Part shown: in pieces, positions 11,190 to 23,440 of the stretch | How the letters are laid out: each line of letters starts with the position of its first letter | Numbering within the stretch: position 1 is the stretch's first letter | NCBI GenBank assembly: GCA_030407085.1 | Contig: CM059584.1 | Span: 8,928,001 to 8,992,000 of the forward strand | Source: Trichopria drosophilae | Lineage: Eukaryota; Arthropoda; Insecta; Hymenoptera; Diapriidae | Reading direction: 5' to 3' | DNA length: 64,000 bases | Translations under genes and position numbers: made by a program | Notes under the pieces: generated by a model | What the model saw: the letters and a program-made list of their open reading frames with translations, nothing else | Database searches by the model: none | Told to the model about the DNA's origin: nothing

Positions 11190-11910
11190 TAATGAGGGGG
11201 TTTTGAGGGTCGCTGATTACGAATCTGATGTCAGAATTTCAAAATTCAAAATGGCGGATCCAAGATGGCGGACCAAAATGAAAAAAGTTACTTGATGTAA
11301 CAGAAATTTGTTACTCGGGAGTTTTTGGAGTATAAAATACTCTCCGTCCTCTTCTTTTCGTTGAAAAGAAGAAAGAGAGAATGGCATAGCTGCGCAAAAA
11401 TATGCGCATTTGCCCTCTCCTCTCGTAAAAAAAAAAACTACTAGTGCTCACAAATGATCAGCACTAGTAATGTTCACTAATAGTAATTTCGTGTAGTATT
11501 AGATCACTAGTGCTATTCTGCAGTCTCGCAAAACTATGGCAGAAGTATTTGATGAAATACATGAAATTGAGGTCGCTAATATAAGGTCAAAATTCTTTTT
11601 CATTCGGCCTGCCATCTTGGATCTACCATATTGAATTTAGCAAATTTGTCGTCGGATTGGGCAATATACAGTACTTTAAATTATTTAAATTTGTTCACAC
11701 TATATTAGGTCACCTATTTTGAATTTTGAGCAACCGATGACAGATTAGTAATCAGCGACCCCAAAAACCTATGAGTAGTAAACATTCCTGAAAATGAAAA
11801 ACTTTTATGCTTTTTCGATCGTCATATTGGATCGGCCATTTTGAATTTTGAAATTTTGACCTCAAATTTGAATTCAGCTACCCCAAAAACCTTTCAGTTA
11901 CAAATTTCAA
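11190..11910. repeat. Cluster of recurrent 'AATCAGCGACC / ATGGCGGA' modules
   Basis: Three module copies are present: 11193-11260 (minus orientation, GGGTCGCTGATTACGAATCT, then CAAAATGGCGGATCCAAGAT), 11741-11780 (plus, CAGATTAGTAATCAGCGACC) and about 11855-11905 (plus, degraded, ending CCCCAAAAACCTTTCAGTTAC). The associated words ATTTTGAATTTTGAAATTTTGAC and GCCATCTTGGATC recur with them. Between them lies a CTAGTGCTCAC...GCACTAGTAATG inverted segment near 11440-11510. There is no coding potential. Confidence 0.7.
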
Positions 11911-13642
11911 GACGATTGGATAAGTCGTTTCAAAGAGATTGATATGATGTCTATAGACGCCATCACCAGTTAAGGGGTTAATAAAGATGGAGGACGATGG
12001 TCTTTTAGTATTAATGGATTGATAAAATTTCCACTTGCATTTTGATACTATTTAGGATATCGGTATCCCGATTACTGATTAAATCGTGAAAACCTACCTC
12101 AGAAACCGGACAATCGCGGCAGAGATGAACTGCTGGCACTGACCATTTTTACATGGTCACTTTCTAGGGCCTACGAGCTAAATCGCATAGCGTCGCTGCA
12201 AGCATCTTGTACCTCCCACCACAGTTCCGCTTTTCATGAGTTTCTCCCTGCCTTTAAATCGCGCTATATTAACGAGTTGTGACTACAGAAGTGGGCGAGA
12301 TGTAAGAAGAGAAACATAGCTTCAAGGGAGCGAAACGAGGGACACAAAATGTTCAGAGAGATATCGTGCGGATCTTATTTATTTAGATTTGAAGATTCTC
12401 CCAACATACTTTAATTTTAATCTCGAAAATACACATAATGACCTAGTATTAGTACAGATTACTTTTGTTCCCTCCCTTTGTTTTCCTCGAGTTCTAAGAC
12501 AAGACGTAGAAATTAATATTAAAATTTGTAGAAAGGGAGCGAAATTCTAAAACGTTAGCATGTCACTAAAGCACTTCTTTAATCGCTTCTAAGAGCTTCG
12601 TACTGACAGCTTTTAACAATGACTCAGTACTAGTAAATACGTTCATAATTTAAATTGACATTTACATGAATGAATCTAAACGTTGATCAAAGTTGACAAG
12701 GCTCGTTATTTTTTGTAAATCTGGATTAAAACCCCAACAACAATTTAAGTTCGGATTACTCGACTACCACGTCGGCATTAATGCATGCCGTTTTCAATAA
12801 AATGCTTTTATTTGGAACTAACGTACGTTATAGCATTGCATATAGCGTCGCATCATGCCTAGTCAGCTACCTCGAGGCTTAGAAACTGTAGGGATTCTCT
12901 CGAGGGTCTAAATGTACAATCTAAGTACATTGGACGAATTCAAGTGAGTAATCGCAAGGAATCTCCCTTCGGCTTCTTCCATCAATTCTGATGGTCTTGA
13001 AACGTACATGTCTTCGAAAAGAAGAGACACGTATTTTTTTAGCGGGTTGTTCCACTACGTTTCAAGAGGGTGAGCGAACCCCTAAAAGTAATGTCAAGCG
13101 TCGATTCACTTTCACTATGTACATGTAGTCAAAGCGATTTCGTTGTTTCACGTATATCAACACACCCATCTTTCACCCTCTTCAAACTTTTATATCGATT
13201 CAAAATCTAGAAATGTTAACTTCTAGCTTGCCGTTAGTAATTAATGAATCAAAAATAGTAGAACAATAATATCCCCTTGGAATCTACTTACTTATCTGGA
13301 GGGTTTTAAAGTAACCCCATTACAAAAACAATAGATCCTGTCATTGAAATATTGACACTACCAGATACACTAAGTTCATTAAAGCTGTAAGTAAGTCGTT
13401 ACGTTTGTTAAATGTTCGATACTAATTAGTCATTGCTTCGAGCAGATCCATTAATTGATACTAACTTATTCGAGAATATTTTGGTTCAGCGAAATTAGCC
13501 AACAAACGATCATATAGAATTACTCAGGATGTTGTTTCTAATTGTAACCCTCGCCTTGTCTATTATCTCAACCCCGTGGCCTAAGCGCTAAAACAATAGC
13601 CTGGTCGCCTACAGTCAAATCCAACATCACAAGAAATTCCGT
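11911..13642. other. Mostly non-repetitive DNA, no gene recognised
   Basis: Base composition is mixed. The part from about 12740 to 13200 is less AT-rich and looks single-copy, with no frame worth reporting. I see no RNA gene or tandem repeat. Confidence 0.4.
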
Positions 13643-14140
13643 ATGATCGTTTACCGGACCAATTCCGTCACTATCAGCGTTTCTATTAAATTAATACGGT
13701 TGAGGAACTCAAAAAAACATTGCGGTCGTTTATTTTCATCAGAATTGTATAAGGTCCTGATGGACGACAATATACCGACAAGAGTCGTAAAAAAAAATGA
13801 AACAAATATCAAGATGAAAGGTTCGCTAGATCGAAATAGTTTTCCCGTCAACAATAGCAGAACGCAAATTAAAAACTGGTTACGATATAGCATTCGATAA
13901 CGTTAGAATTGCATCCAGTGCAGAAAGGTTTCCATTCGTAACCGTCAGTTCATAGAATCGTTTAAATACCTAAATAACATCAAAAGAGATTCCGGACGTG
14001 TGTCAATTCGAGATGGGAAATCACCCTCCCAAAGATACATACGATCGCAACATCTGAAGCGTACATCACCAAAAGGCCATCAGACGATTAAACGGGCAAT
14101 GCTTTCATTCAACATTTTTTTAACCAGACATCATCACTAA
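13643..14140 (+). pseudogene. Decayed non-LTR retrotransposon (reverse transcriptase-like) fragment
   Basis: In one plus frame the conceptual translation includes YKVLMDDNIPTRVVK, then TQIKNWLRYSIRQ (in-frame stop after the R) and, further on, FKYLNNIKRDSG. In insect LINE reverse transcriptases the order '(I/L)L...Y/NIP..(L/V)(V/I)K', '(I/V)K(T/N)G(L/V)RQGD' and 'F(K/E)YLG..I' is characteristic. Order, spacing and strand fit, but the FADD box and most conserved residues are missing, and stops follow at 13898 and 13904. Only about 165 codons remain of a domain that is much longer when intact. The clade cannot be assigned. A chance resemblance is possible, so confidence is moderate to low. Confidence 0.4.
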
Positions 14141-15230
14141 TTGGTTCACGCATCAGTAGGGGTCATGAACAAAAACGTTCATTCTACTTCGTTAATTTTA
14201 GTAAATTGCTTTTGGTTTTTACAACTCTCATAGTCCACGTTAACTCCAATTAGGATTTCCTGCAATGCAGAACACTTTTTAGTATTTAAATTAGATAAAA
14301 CAAAATGATAAAAGATTTGTATCCAGTCCAAAACAATTTTCCTATAAATTAATGAACCGAGCAACCAATTGCGTACCAGGAAGATCCATCCAAGAATTCA
14401 ACGAACAAATTCGCGATTATAATTTATTCATATGTATGTAAAACCAATTATACAACTCGAGCAAAACAAATATAATTATAGGATTCGGTAAAATGTGCAA
14501 TGATTGTTTTAAATTATTATTGAATATTTGACCTCGTTATCACGCACAATTAGTGAACGGCTATAACGGAAATTCGAATATATCATTTTTATTAATTGCA
14601 AAATTCGGTTCGATTTTAATACCCTGCAGTGTGCGAAATGTAATAATATTTAATTTCAACAATTCAATAGCATATTCTGTACGTTTTGGAATTATATTTA
14701 ACAAAATAAAGCACCGTGGCGCGAGCTTGCGTACGGCCGTCAGCTGAAGCGGTAGTCGATTTCTCACGAGTTTCGTGGCTAAAAAAATCGTTTATTTAAA
14801 TTTACCAACAATACCCGTGTTGTCCAGCAATATTTTCACTGTGCATCCGCATGGATTTTTTCCCAACATTTTATTCGAATATTTTATTACATTAATTATC
14901 TTCAGGTCTGTATGCGCTTTCGCCGAAACGGAGTTGAATTATTTACGAAGTAACGATTCCCGATTAATTATTTGCTTATTACGATAAAATTGGATGGAAC
15001 TTAATCAAGTATCGGGAACTCGTTCTAACAAAGCAACGGGGAATATTTTAACAATAGCTGTCAATAATTTCAAATAAACTTTATGCTTTAAATAATATAC
15101 TGGAAGATGGAAACGAAATTATTTCTTTATTGGCTATCTAAAATTAAGACAGTTAAACCCTAAAAATAAATTCAGGATAATCGACGACTCCATACCAAAA
15201 CATAAAAAAAATGTGCATCTGGCTCTAAAG
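14141..15230. other. AT-rich DNA with a short GC-rich island
   Basis: It is AT-rich throughout except a CpG-rich patch at about 14715-14780. The overlapping frames at 14553-14747 (+) and 14561-14767 (-) cover that patch on both strands and neither resembles a protein family. Confidence 0.4.
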
Positions 15231-15234
15231 CTAT

Positions 15235-15860
15235 TTGATCGAGGAGAAAAATCTGCCGTATAATAGTTTCACCATCGCGAACGAATTTTCGTTATCCCGC
15301 GTCGAAAGTGCCCATTTGCAAATCACTGGGAATTCAATTTCGAGCATCGGCACGCTGCGGCAAATGAAGCTCGTTTCCCGTCGTTCGTGGCATATAAATA
15401 CCGACGGCGCGCGTGCGAGTAGCTGCTGCCAGCACGCGGTAGTGTTTTTTCAAACGACTTATATATGCATGCCCGCCAATGAGGACGTCCCCTCGGTTTT
15501 TCTCCGATCGCGCCGCGTCTACCCCACGAAATGTCTGCGCGGGAGGGCGCCCTGTCATGTGACGACGTTTGAGAGGAGCGAGATTAATTTTCAGTGCCCA
15601 TTGGGGTTTCCGTAGTATGGCATCCATTCGGAACATTTGAGCCAGAACTGCGTATTGATCGGTTTCGCCGGCTCATCGAATACTAAGTAAGCCCTACCGT
15701 CATCCCCGTTACATACACTGTGACACTCTGCGAGACGAGATAGGCGATACACCACCCAATTAACACCCCTAAACACGCCACCACAGGCAGCCAGGCAGGT
15801 AAGCGGACGGCAGTGCCGGAGGGACGGAGAGAATGCGGGTAAACCTCTGAAACGCTGGAG
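15235..15860. other. GC- and CpG-rich non-repetitive block
   Basis: A sharp rise in GC and CpG, with overlapping long frames on both strands (15235-15615 +, 15334-15636 -, 15591-15944 -), as expected where stop codons are depleted by composition. No protein family is recognisable in any of them. A TATA-like sequence lies inside. The best guess is a regulatory region or the edge of an unannotated transcript. Confidence 0.4.
15393..15400 (+). promoter_or_regulatory. TATA-like box (TATAAATA), speculative
   Basis: TATAAATA is followed by a GC-rich stretch (CGACGGCGCGCGTGCGAG), a layout compatible with a TATA-type core promoter on the plus strand. No clear initiator (TCAKT) sits 25-35 bases downstream and no gene is identified next to it, so this is only a candidate. 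Confidence 0.2.
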
Positions 15861-16717
15861 ATGAGCTTTGCGTACTCTCTCCATCCTTCTGTATCTCTGT
15901 TTCGCTCCCACCAACCTCCCCTTCGCTATTCTGCTTTGCTCCACTCCGATCTGCTCAGTTTTGCTTCGCTACACCCGGTTCTCCAACCCTTTCCAACTCC
16001 AAAACCCCTCCTGCTCTTTCCTCTTACTCTCACTCCTTCGACTCGCTAGAGCTCTTAATCTCTAGCTTCCTTTCTTCCCGAGAGAAATCGAAATTTCAGC
16101 TCTCGTACGGAATACTAGTTATTCTTTCAACAGCCACTTTCCATGACCTATTACATTATTCAGTCGAGCTTGATCAGCTCGATCGCTTCAGTCTAGGCAA
16201 ACTTGCTCGGGAATTTGAAATACAAATGAATGCTAATTAATATTCTAAACCGTTTGGTTGCGATTACTAAATTGTTCGGTGGAATTAGTGCCCTGATGTT
16301 TGCGATCCAACCTTGGTATTTTAGGAAAAATTAAGGGGAAACTTGTTTGTAATTGGATGGGCAGCAATACCACCGTGTTAACTCTTAATGGACTCGCCTG
16401 GTTTATTCATCCTCGGTAATGATATGCTCTAGATCAAAAAGGCAGTTCAGGTTGGTGCATTTACTGTATTTCCCTAAATATTCCAAGACTGTCTGGAGGA
16501 ACTGGATTCCTGCAGTCACGACGTTAGAGATGTTTTTGTTATTGTGTTGGACAGTAACAAAGGTTCCTCAGATTCTCGCAGCTCAGTCGATGACCTCACA
16601 CATGACGTAACATATCAGGCATTTGATGATGTTTTAGGTGAAACACTACACACAACAGAACTTCTTTCTAGGATGTCTTGATTTTTTATCCCCGGGATAA
16701 AATAGTACATTACTCAA
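15861..16717. other. Pyrimidine-rich stretch, then ordinary sequence
   Basis: Positions 15861-16060 are CT-rich (repeated CTTCGCT, CTGCTTTGCT, CTCCAC words) and give rise to two shifted frames there. The rest, up to 16717, is unremarkable. No gene is recognised. Confidence 0.4.
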
Positions 16718-16826
16718 CGAGGGAGGTAAACTAAAGAATGCCTCAGACTGCCTGTTTCTCACCCTCGGCTTCGCCTCTGGTAAAAATTACACGAGGTCTG
16801 AGACATTCTTTTTTACTTCCCGAGGG
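16718..16826. repeat. Hairpin element with 31-base arms
   Basis: The left arm 16718-16748 (TAAACTAAAGAATGCCTCAGAC at its inner side) and right arm 16796-16826 (GTCTGAGACATTCTTTTTTAC) are inverted copies, best over the inner 22 bases. The loop is 47 bases and contains CACCCTCGGCTTCGCCTC. This is consistent with a small palindromic transposon or a stable RNA hairpin if transcribed. Confidence 0.65.
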
Positions 16827-18691
16827 AAGTATACGATTTTTCTTTATGGCCGGGGGGATAAGCGGCATCTTTCCTTCTGCTTGTGGGAGGAAAGTTGCTG
16901 CTTTCCTCGCGGTGTGAAGAAAATGGCATTTTTACCCCACAGAACTTTTTCAAGATGCCCCGAGACGGATTCTGCTGTGTAAGGCTTTCGTCACACATTC
17001 TTTACGTATCTCTTTAACTCTGTTTTGCCTATTTCGTCATAAATACAGGATGTTTATTGCACTGATATAAAATAGGAATCATGAGAAATGACGACGAAAA
17101 CAAGTCTTAACATCAGAAAGCTAGAAATATGAAATGTATGAACATTAAAACTGGAATTCCCTTGGTCATCAACATTAGTCCATGGATATTTACAACTCTT
17201 TTTCCAGCATTTTTTCATTTTTTAACATATCGTTATTTCCTACATTGCTAATTCTTACACTTGTTTCTGGTAGGACCGCTCTCTATTGTTACATTTTTTA
17301 TCTCTCTTTATCTTCATTCTGCAGAACCGAAACCCTAGTGTTCTTTATAATCCCCATTCGCGCGCGCACCCACGCAGATACAAGCCCACGCATTTTGTAT
17401 AATTCAGCTCAATACGTCCCTTCCCCCGCGTCCCCTATCTCTTCCATTGCAATTCTGTATTTCTCTTCCGATCCCGCCCCACAACGAAGCTCTCTCTAAC
17501 ACAAATCTCGGTTTATCCTATATTCGCATGTTACACGGCTACCTTTCGGTAACTGCACGTATCGAACGGTTCCGAATTTCCAGCCACGTATATATATATG
17601 CTCTCTCTGTACGTCGGTTTTTAGCCTACCGCACAATTGCTCGATCGAGAAACTGGAACTTCCGGGGCGTCGAAGAGACGACCGGAAGTTGATTTTGCCC
17701 CCTTTCAAATACACAGCTTCGAAGGCGACAGTTCCAGCGGCCCTGTCCGTGTAGTTGATAAATGTGTGCGCGCGGAAAGCTAGATGAAAAATTTAATTCC
17801 ATTACCCTACTTGATATGTACTCGCGTAAAACAAACACTCGCCCCGACTTCGGTGAGTAAACTTCCGGAAGTTTTTCAGCGGCTCCTGCAATATAGAATA
17901 TTAGATTGCTGGATAGTTTACGAACGCAACGCAATTTTGGAAGAGCAAGACGGGGCGTGACTCTGTGAAAATCTTTTTTCCGTACAATTTAATCCGGCTC
18001 TCGAGCATTTCAAATCGATTTGATTGAACATTTACTTGAAAACGTTTATTTTGTTGTACATTTTCACTGATATGTTTGACATGAGAACCGAAAGAAAAAT
18101 GAGGGTTAAACGATTCTAAGGATTATATTCAGCCCTTCTTATTTCTGCACATCAGACCCATAAATCTTTGTTCATTGTGAAATTGGAAACGCTAAAAGGC
18201 TTATTGAGCTCATCAGCAATCATCCATAGGGCGATGCCATGTGAACCGATTTCTAAGTCCGCCAAAACCTTAAGAGAAAAAAGAATCCATATTGCCGTAA
18301 AGGTTTGGAGGAAAATTTAATCACCATGCAAAAACGACATTACATCCCTTCTCCTTCAGCGCCTTTCGTCTTTTCCCCTAGAATTCTACCGTACTCATGT
18401 AACAAAACGCATATCTAAATTTCTTTACTGAATTATGAAGGAGCTCCCGGGAGGGAACTTTTTCTTAACGAGGTCCTACTATATTAACAAGCAATAATGA
18501 TTTCTATCGTTAGCCGATAATGGAGAAGAAGACAATGGAATAAAAAAGAAACTGGGCACATCTTCGACTACAGATTAAGTACGAAAAAATATGCAAGAAT
18601 TATCCACGGGGCAGGGAGTGAGATACTACAGGACTGTTCCGCCCAAGACTCCCCCTGTTTCTCACCCTAATCTACAACCAGACCAGGTAGT
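16827..18691. other. Non-repetitive DNA with a short GC hairpin
   Basis: No gene is supported. Positions 17180-17500 are pyrimidine-rich. At 17657-17690 AACTTCCGG...CGTC pairs with GACG.CCGGAAGTT around a GAAGA loop, a compact hairpin. Overlapping frames on both strands at 17447-17934 have no recognisable content. ACTTCCGG-type words recur at 17863-17872. Confidence 0.4.
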
Positions 18692-18805
18692 GATAATAAT
18701 TAACCTCACGTCGAAATTTGTGTCCCTGTAACCACCGAATGGTTGCATTTCATTCCATGCATTGGTTACAGGGACTCCAATTGCGACATGCAGTTAATTA
18801 TTATC
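18692..18805. repeat. 114-bp imperfect palindrome with ~50-bp arms
   Basis: The outer stem GATAATAATTAAC (18692-18704) pairs exactly with GTTAATTATTATC (18793-18805). An inner stem GTCCCTGTAACCA pairs exactly with TGGTTACAGGGAC, leaving a short loop with GCATTTCATTCC. Between the two stems are mismatched bases with partial pairing (GTCG / CGAC). The size and bulged-stem shape resemble a miRNA precursor but also a tiny MITE. No known insect miRNA sequence was recognised in either arm. Confidence 0.7.
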
Positions 18806-21112
18806 AATAGTAAAACACTGGGACCTGGGGAGTGGAGTCAAAATTCAGGAGGCAAAAATAGGTCGAAAACGTCCAGTCAACGTTTCTATTTCAAAAATGA
18901 TGCTTTTAAGGTTTAGCAAGAGCTTCAATGCACAACAAATGCAATTTAAAAATTCCAATGAACCACATCGGGCACAACTCCGCGATGGAATGGATCACTT
19001 TTCGCATGGATGTCTGGAATTCCCGGCATATAATTTCGCAAGTAAGCAATTAACGATAACGTGTCAGTTAGGGTTTTAGGCGTCGGAGTGTGAGTGGCTC
19101 GTACATCCCGGCAAATGAATGTACGTCAATACCGGTGCCAATAATTAGTACTACTTGTTGGCACACCGCGCTGCAGCAGTTAACGGCGAGTATAACTGCG
19201 GATCCCAGTGGATTTTCGGCGTTTCAGGGAAAGGTGAACTCCGATATTTGGTTCAGTCCCAACGTTGAGCACCTCTGAGCAGGGAATATCGGCACGTTTC
19301 GTTGCGTACACGCGCGAATTAATATTCTCGATTTTCGGGAGTTGGTTCCTAAAACGTATGCAGTAGTAAATGAAATTACGTATGTGTACGTATATTCGCA
19401 ACGCTGGTATATCGACCTGTTTGTAACTGTAAGGCACCTGTAGGATGCCGATTCGTGCGACGCATACCTGCGCGCGATATTGCATTCCAATATTCATCGA
19501 AAAATATCGAGTAATTCGTCGTTGCATGCTTCAGAACTTAAGCAACTGTATTAGTGGCATTTGCGTTTTATTTAATGACATCGAAAGCGCTCATTGGCAT
19601 TCAATAATATGTAATAAAAGGGGCAAAAAGTGATGGAATACTCAATATTGTTCTGGAAACCCCCCTTTTCAATTAAAAATTGTTGCTATTCATAATTAAG
19701 GGGTTTTTACTAAATTCTAGTACAATTAAGATTTTTTTCTTAAATTTCTATTGAAAATTTTCATTTGAAATATTTACATTCATTCAAAAGGAATTGCTAA
19801 AAATATTGCTAAAAAGAATGTATTGCATGCATGAGAAATCATATTGAAAGCTACGTTAAACAAGTTTATTGCGTGTGTTCAATGCAAATATTTATTTAAA
19901 AAAACACACAGAGTACATTTCGTGAATATTCATGTTTCCAATGCATATTTATTCATTGAACACGTTTGTTCAAAACATTGGCCTAAAATTTGGTACATTC
20001 TTTTTTTGAAAGAAAAATATATGAGGCATTTATATTGGATACGCCTATTTCAAGATTGTTATTACAAAATATCCTGCTCTTTTCACTTTTATAATGCAAT
20101 AGTAATTCCAGTTTTTCCAAGGGCGCAAAATATAGCTTTCTGACTTTTAGAGGTGAGAAGGAATGATGCATGGGGATATGAATAACAATGAATCCCTTAA
20201 ACCATTTGATTGAAAAAAGAGCTGTTCGAAAAACAATTCGTTAGCTCCATTTTGAAGGAGTCCATTGTCAGTTAAATGATGATTTGCCAAAATAATACAT
20301 AAAATAAAGATATTAAATATTTATTGCCTGGACAAATTGCAAACGGGTTCTTTCGCAGCTCTCCAAACACGAATTGCCAAGTACAGGTCAACATTTAGCA
20401 GGCGCTCAATGAAATGGAAATTGCACGCAGCCCGTAAAACTGGAACGTAGTACGTTTAACCGATACATTAACCCGAGTTAAATATTTATTAGCGACCCCG
20501 GTTCCTATCGAAAAGTACAAATCTACTCGCATATGAGTTAACTGGCGTTTCCCGATTCAAAGCGAATGCAATATTAATTTGAGCTTCATTCAGTTCATTT
20601 ACAAACGTTAGCTTACCATGGGTTCGGGCCTGAAAATGGTCTGAAGCTGATAGGTTACACAACCGAACATCGCCCTACTATTTCGAAACTAGGGGTGATG
20701 TTTGTTTCCTTGCGAAATTTTAACATTGCATTCGTACAGTTTTGCACACTTAGCAAACTAAACAAATTACCTAGCTGGAATATCGGACGGATAATATAAC
20801 CTTGAGTGTAAAACTCAATTACGAAACTAATTACGAAATTACAGAAGGATGTGACCTAATGAAGCGCACGTCAGAGGAAATTCGAGGATATGGCAGTAGC
20901 GAATGGTGGGTATCGAATATCAACTACCAAAAACGATGCAAATTAGATTTGTGGCGCTAGCGTAGTTTCTGGGTTACCGTTTATAAATGCCATTATCGGC
21001 AACGCGTCGCGAGATCCTCGGCCATAAAAATGCATAGGAATGAATTCGCTACGAGCAGCATCGAATTTCATAGGCATGATGGGTGTATTGATGTAGGTAT
21101 TTGCACATTCAC
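18806..21112. other. Non-repetitive DNA with GC-richer blocks
   Basis: Blocks at about 19000-19520, 20320-20640 and 20940-21220 are CpG-containing and look single-copy, separated by AT-rich DNA (19600-20300). Short frames on both strands (19090-19278, 19180-19527 and others) resemble no protein. These blocks are candidates for conserved non-coding elements. Confidence 0.4.
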
Positions 21113-21159
21113 GCGTGCTTATATGCATTCTCCCACGTTCTAGGTGCGTGCTTATATGC
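21113..21159. repeat. Two direct copies of GCGTGCTTATATGC
   Basis: The 14-mer GCGTGCTTATATGC occurs at 21113-21126 and 21146-21159, a spacing of 33 bases or about three helical turns. That spacing would suit paired protein-binding sites, but it may be coincidence. Confidence 0.6.
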
Positions 21160-23120
21160 GGCAGTGTATATTCGCGATGCCATATCCCGACTGCGCGTTT
21201 CGGAATAAGCCTGTCGCACATGTGACATAGGTGCTCCTATATCAGCGTGTGCGTGAACCTCTATGTACACGCGTGCGTACGTATGTGGTATTATATATAC
21301 ACATATTGCTCACAGTCGTCCCTTCTTGTCCCACTTCGTCTCACTGGTTCGGCTGTTTGGCAACTGCCTGATAGGAACCGCACGTCTCCACCACGTACTC
21401 ATCTCTCTAGCTACACTTCGCCACTGCATCCGACACCACTTGAGAATATTTAGCACTCGACCACTTTGTACGAAGCGGTCGCTCCCGCGATTCCATCTTT
21501 CGGTCTGTTCCGTTCCCCTGAAATATTCATGAAACGTCGTATTTCGCTCGTTACGAAACCTATAGGATTTCGCATATGACGACGTTCCCGATATCCCCCA
21601 GGCTTGCCGTTCTAACTCGATGGTCGGGTTCGGAGTAATACGACGTTAGTATGAAAGATGTAACGAAGGTTAATCAGGGCATCTGGTGTTTATAGTTCCA
21701 TAGTACAACAATAGGATTTAATTGTGATAATGATTTAAGTGCTAGTTTCTTTTGCTTTACCGCAGAAGACAGAAGTGTTTGGGCGATGACTTCTTATTAT
21801 TACGAGTATGAGTTTTGAAACGGTAAAGTGGTATTATTTTTGAAAACACACCACTATATTTGTGGACATATATCATGACGAAATTGGAAACTTCCTGCGT
21901 TTTTATCAATGGAAGACTGCATGGTGTGATAATTACAACCAGATGGTTCAGTAGCTGCAATTAGAATTTGGTCGAGTTTCCCCAGTTCTCTCCCGGTCGC
22001 TTTATGAGCTCAACGTTTAACTAGGTCTTCTAAAACTTTGCCAATTTTTAAATCCATCTCATCTATTTTCCGGTTTTCCTACATTCCTTATGGTTATCTT
22101 TGCGTTGTTAGATTTGACTTCAATTAAAACTATTTTTGAAAAACTTTCCAAAATCATGATTTATAGTTTTTTCATGAATATCCATTATAGCTTAGGTAGA
22201 TATTAAAACAATAATGGAAGCTCCAATGTTATTTACATTCTTCACATTTCACCTCGCTCCTCCACTTAGATTCGGCTGTAATCCTCCCCAATCGAAATGT
22301 CACATGGCAAAGGGTGCGCACCCTTCGATTCCAGCCCGGTTGTCCCATGTCCACTCCCATCATTATTTCTGTTGACAAAATATTCCCGGTCGGCTCGTGT
22401 AGTGTTCTTGTTCATTTTCGCTCATGGTTTGCAGACTTCAAAAACACTGGATTCAAGAATTGAAGAATAGAACGATCAAAACCATGTAAAAGTTAGAAGA
22501 AAGGATTTATTGTTTAATATTATCGTCGCATTAATTAAACTCCTTCTGTCCTATTTGGATAGTTTGCTAAGTACCATTGTTTCAGGTATGGATTTACAAT
22601 GGATGGTTCGTATGATCTAAAACTGCAGTGATCAAGGGACGGACAGACATTCCGGGCCAATAAACAATTTTTTATTGTATCCCTAAAATCAGAAAACCCT
22701 TAATATTCTAAAGTTGGAGGCTGTGTAGAAACAGTGTTAATGAAATTTCTCATATACCTTGTCATACTTAGTAAAAGGATCGAGAGACTTGCTATAACGG
22801 CCAAGGAAGGAATTCGTAATAGAAATGGTCATCGAATAATCCAAACTGGGTATCCTACAAAATAGTCCGGAAACCATTTGTCTCCTCTTGAACCGTAAGT
22901 TGTGGGTCTGGCTAGGAAAGCGCTAGGAAGCATGTCTGAACCTTGCTCTCTAACTTCATGTTGAAGGCACCCCGATTCCTCGTGTTCGCAATAATGATGT
23001 CAACGGTAGTAAAACAAAACAAATTAACCATTCTGAATGTTTGATCGACACGCGTCCTGTATTTTGAGGAAAATTCGTTCGAAATCCAGAGGTGATTAGC
23101 AGCGCTGCATTGAAACATTA
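21160..23120. other. Ordinary non-repetitive DNA
   Basis: A short GT/TA-rich microsatellite-like patch lies at 21235-21305. A perfect 16-base palindrome, AAGGGTGCGCACCCTT, lies at 22310-22325, flanked by AATCGAA upstream and CGATT downstream. No gene or transposon is recognised. Confidence 0.4.
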
Positions 23121-23438
23121 CAGTAGAATCTCGATATATGTACTATTGCCTGTAAGTGTCTAATAACGCCAAAGCTCAGGTGGTTCGGATTCCACCTTCA
23201 TAAACTTCCTTCATAAAAAAAAGAACTATTGCCGTCGATATAAGAACCTTAGGAGGGGAAGTGCAGCTTCCTCTTCCCTTACCTGAACGCTTTGTCCGGA
23301 CCGTTCCGTTTCGTTTGTTTCATGCATCCCATGTACGGCGATAGGTGTGTGGAGGGGGTACATCTCGAACGTTCATAGTCACTATAACGATAGAAAACGG
23401 GTTCTTATAACGGTGGTTCTTATATCGAGGTTCTACTG
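23121..23438. mobile_element. Pogo-type MITE with TA target-site duplication
   Basis: It starts CAGTAGAATCTCGATATA and ends TATATCGAGGTTCTACTG, inverted repeats with 16 of 18 matches. TA flanks both ends (23119-23120 and 23439-23440), the expected duplication for pogo/Tigger elements. It is 318 bases with no transposase. Inner copies of the end pattern (GATATAAGAACC near 23237 and GGTTCTTATATCGAGG near 23414) extend the palindromic character. It is related at the ends to 8051-8325 but the interior differs. Confidence 0.85.
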
Positions 23439-23440
23439 TA

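Noticed and set aside
23185..23215. B-box-like GGTGGTTCGGATTCCACC suggesting a tRNA
   Set aside because: It lies inside the pogo-type MITE, lacks an A box and acceptor stem, and does not match GGTTCGANTCC.
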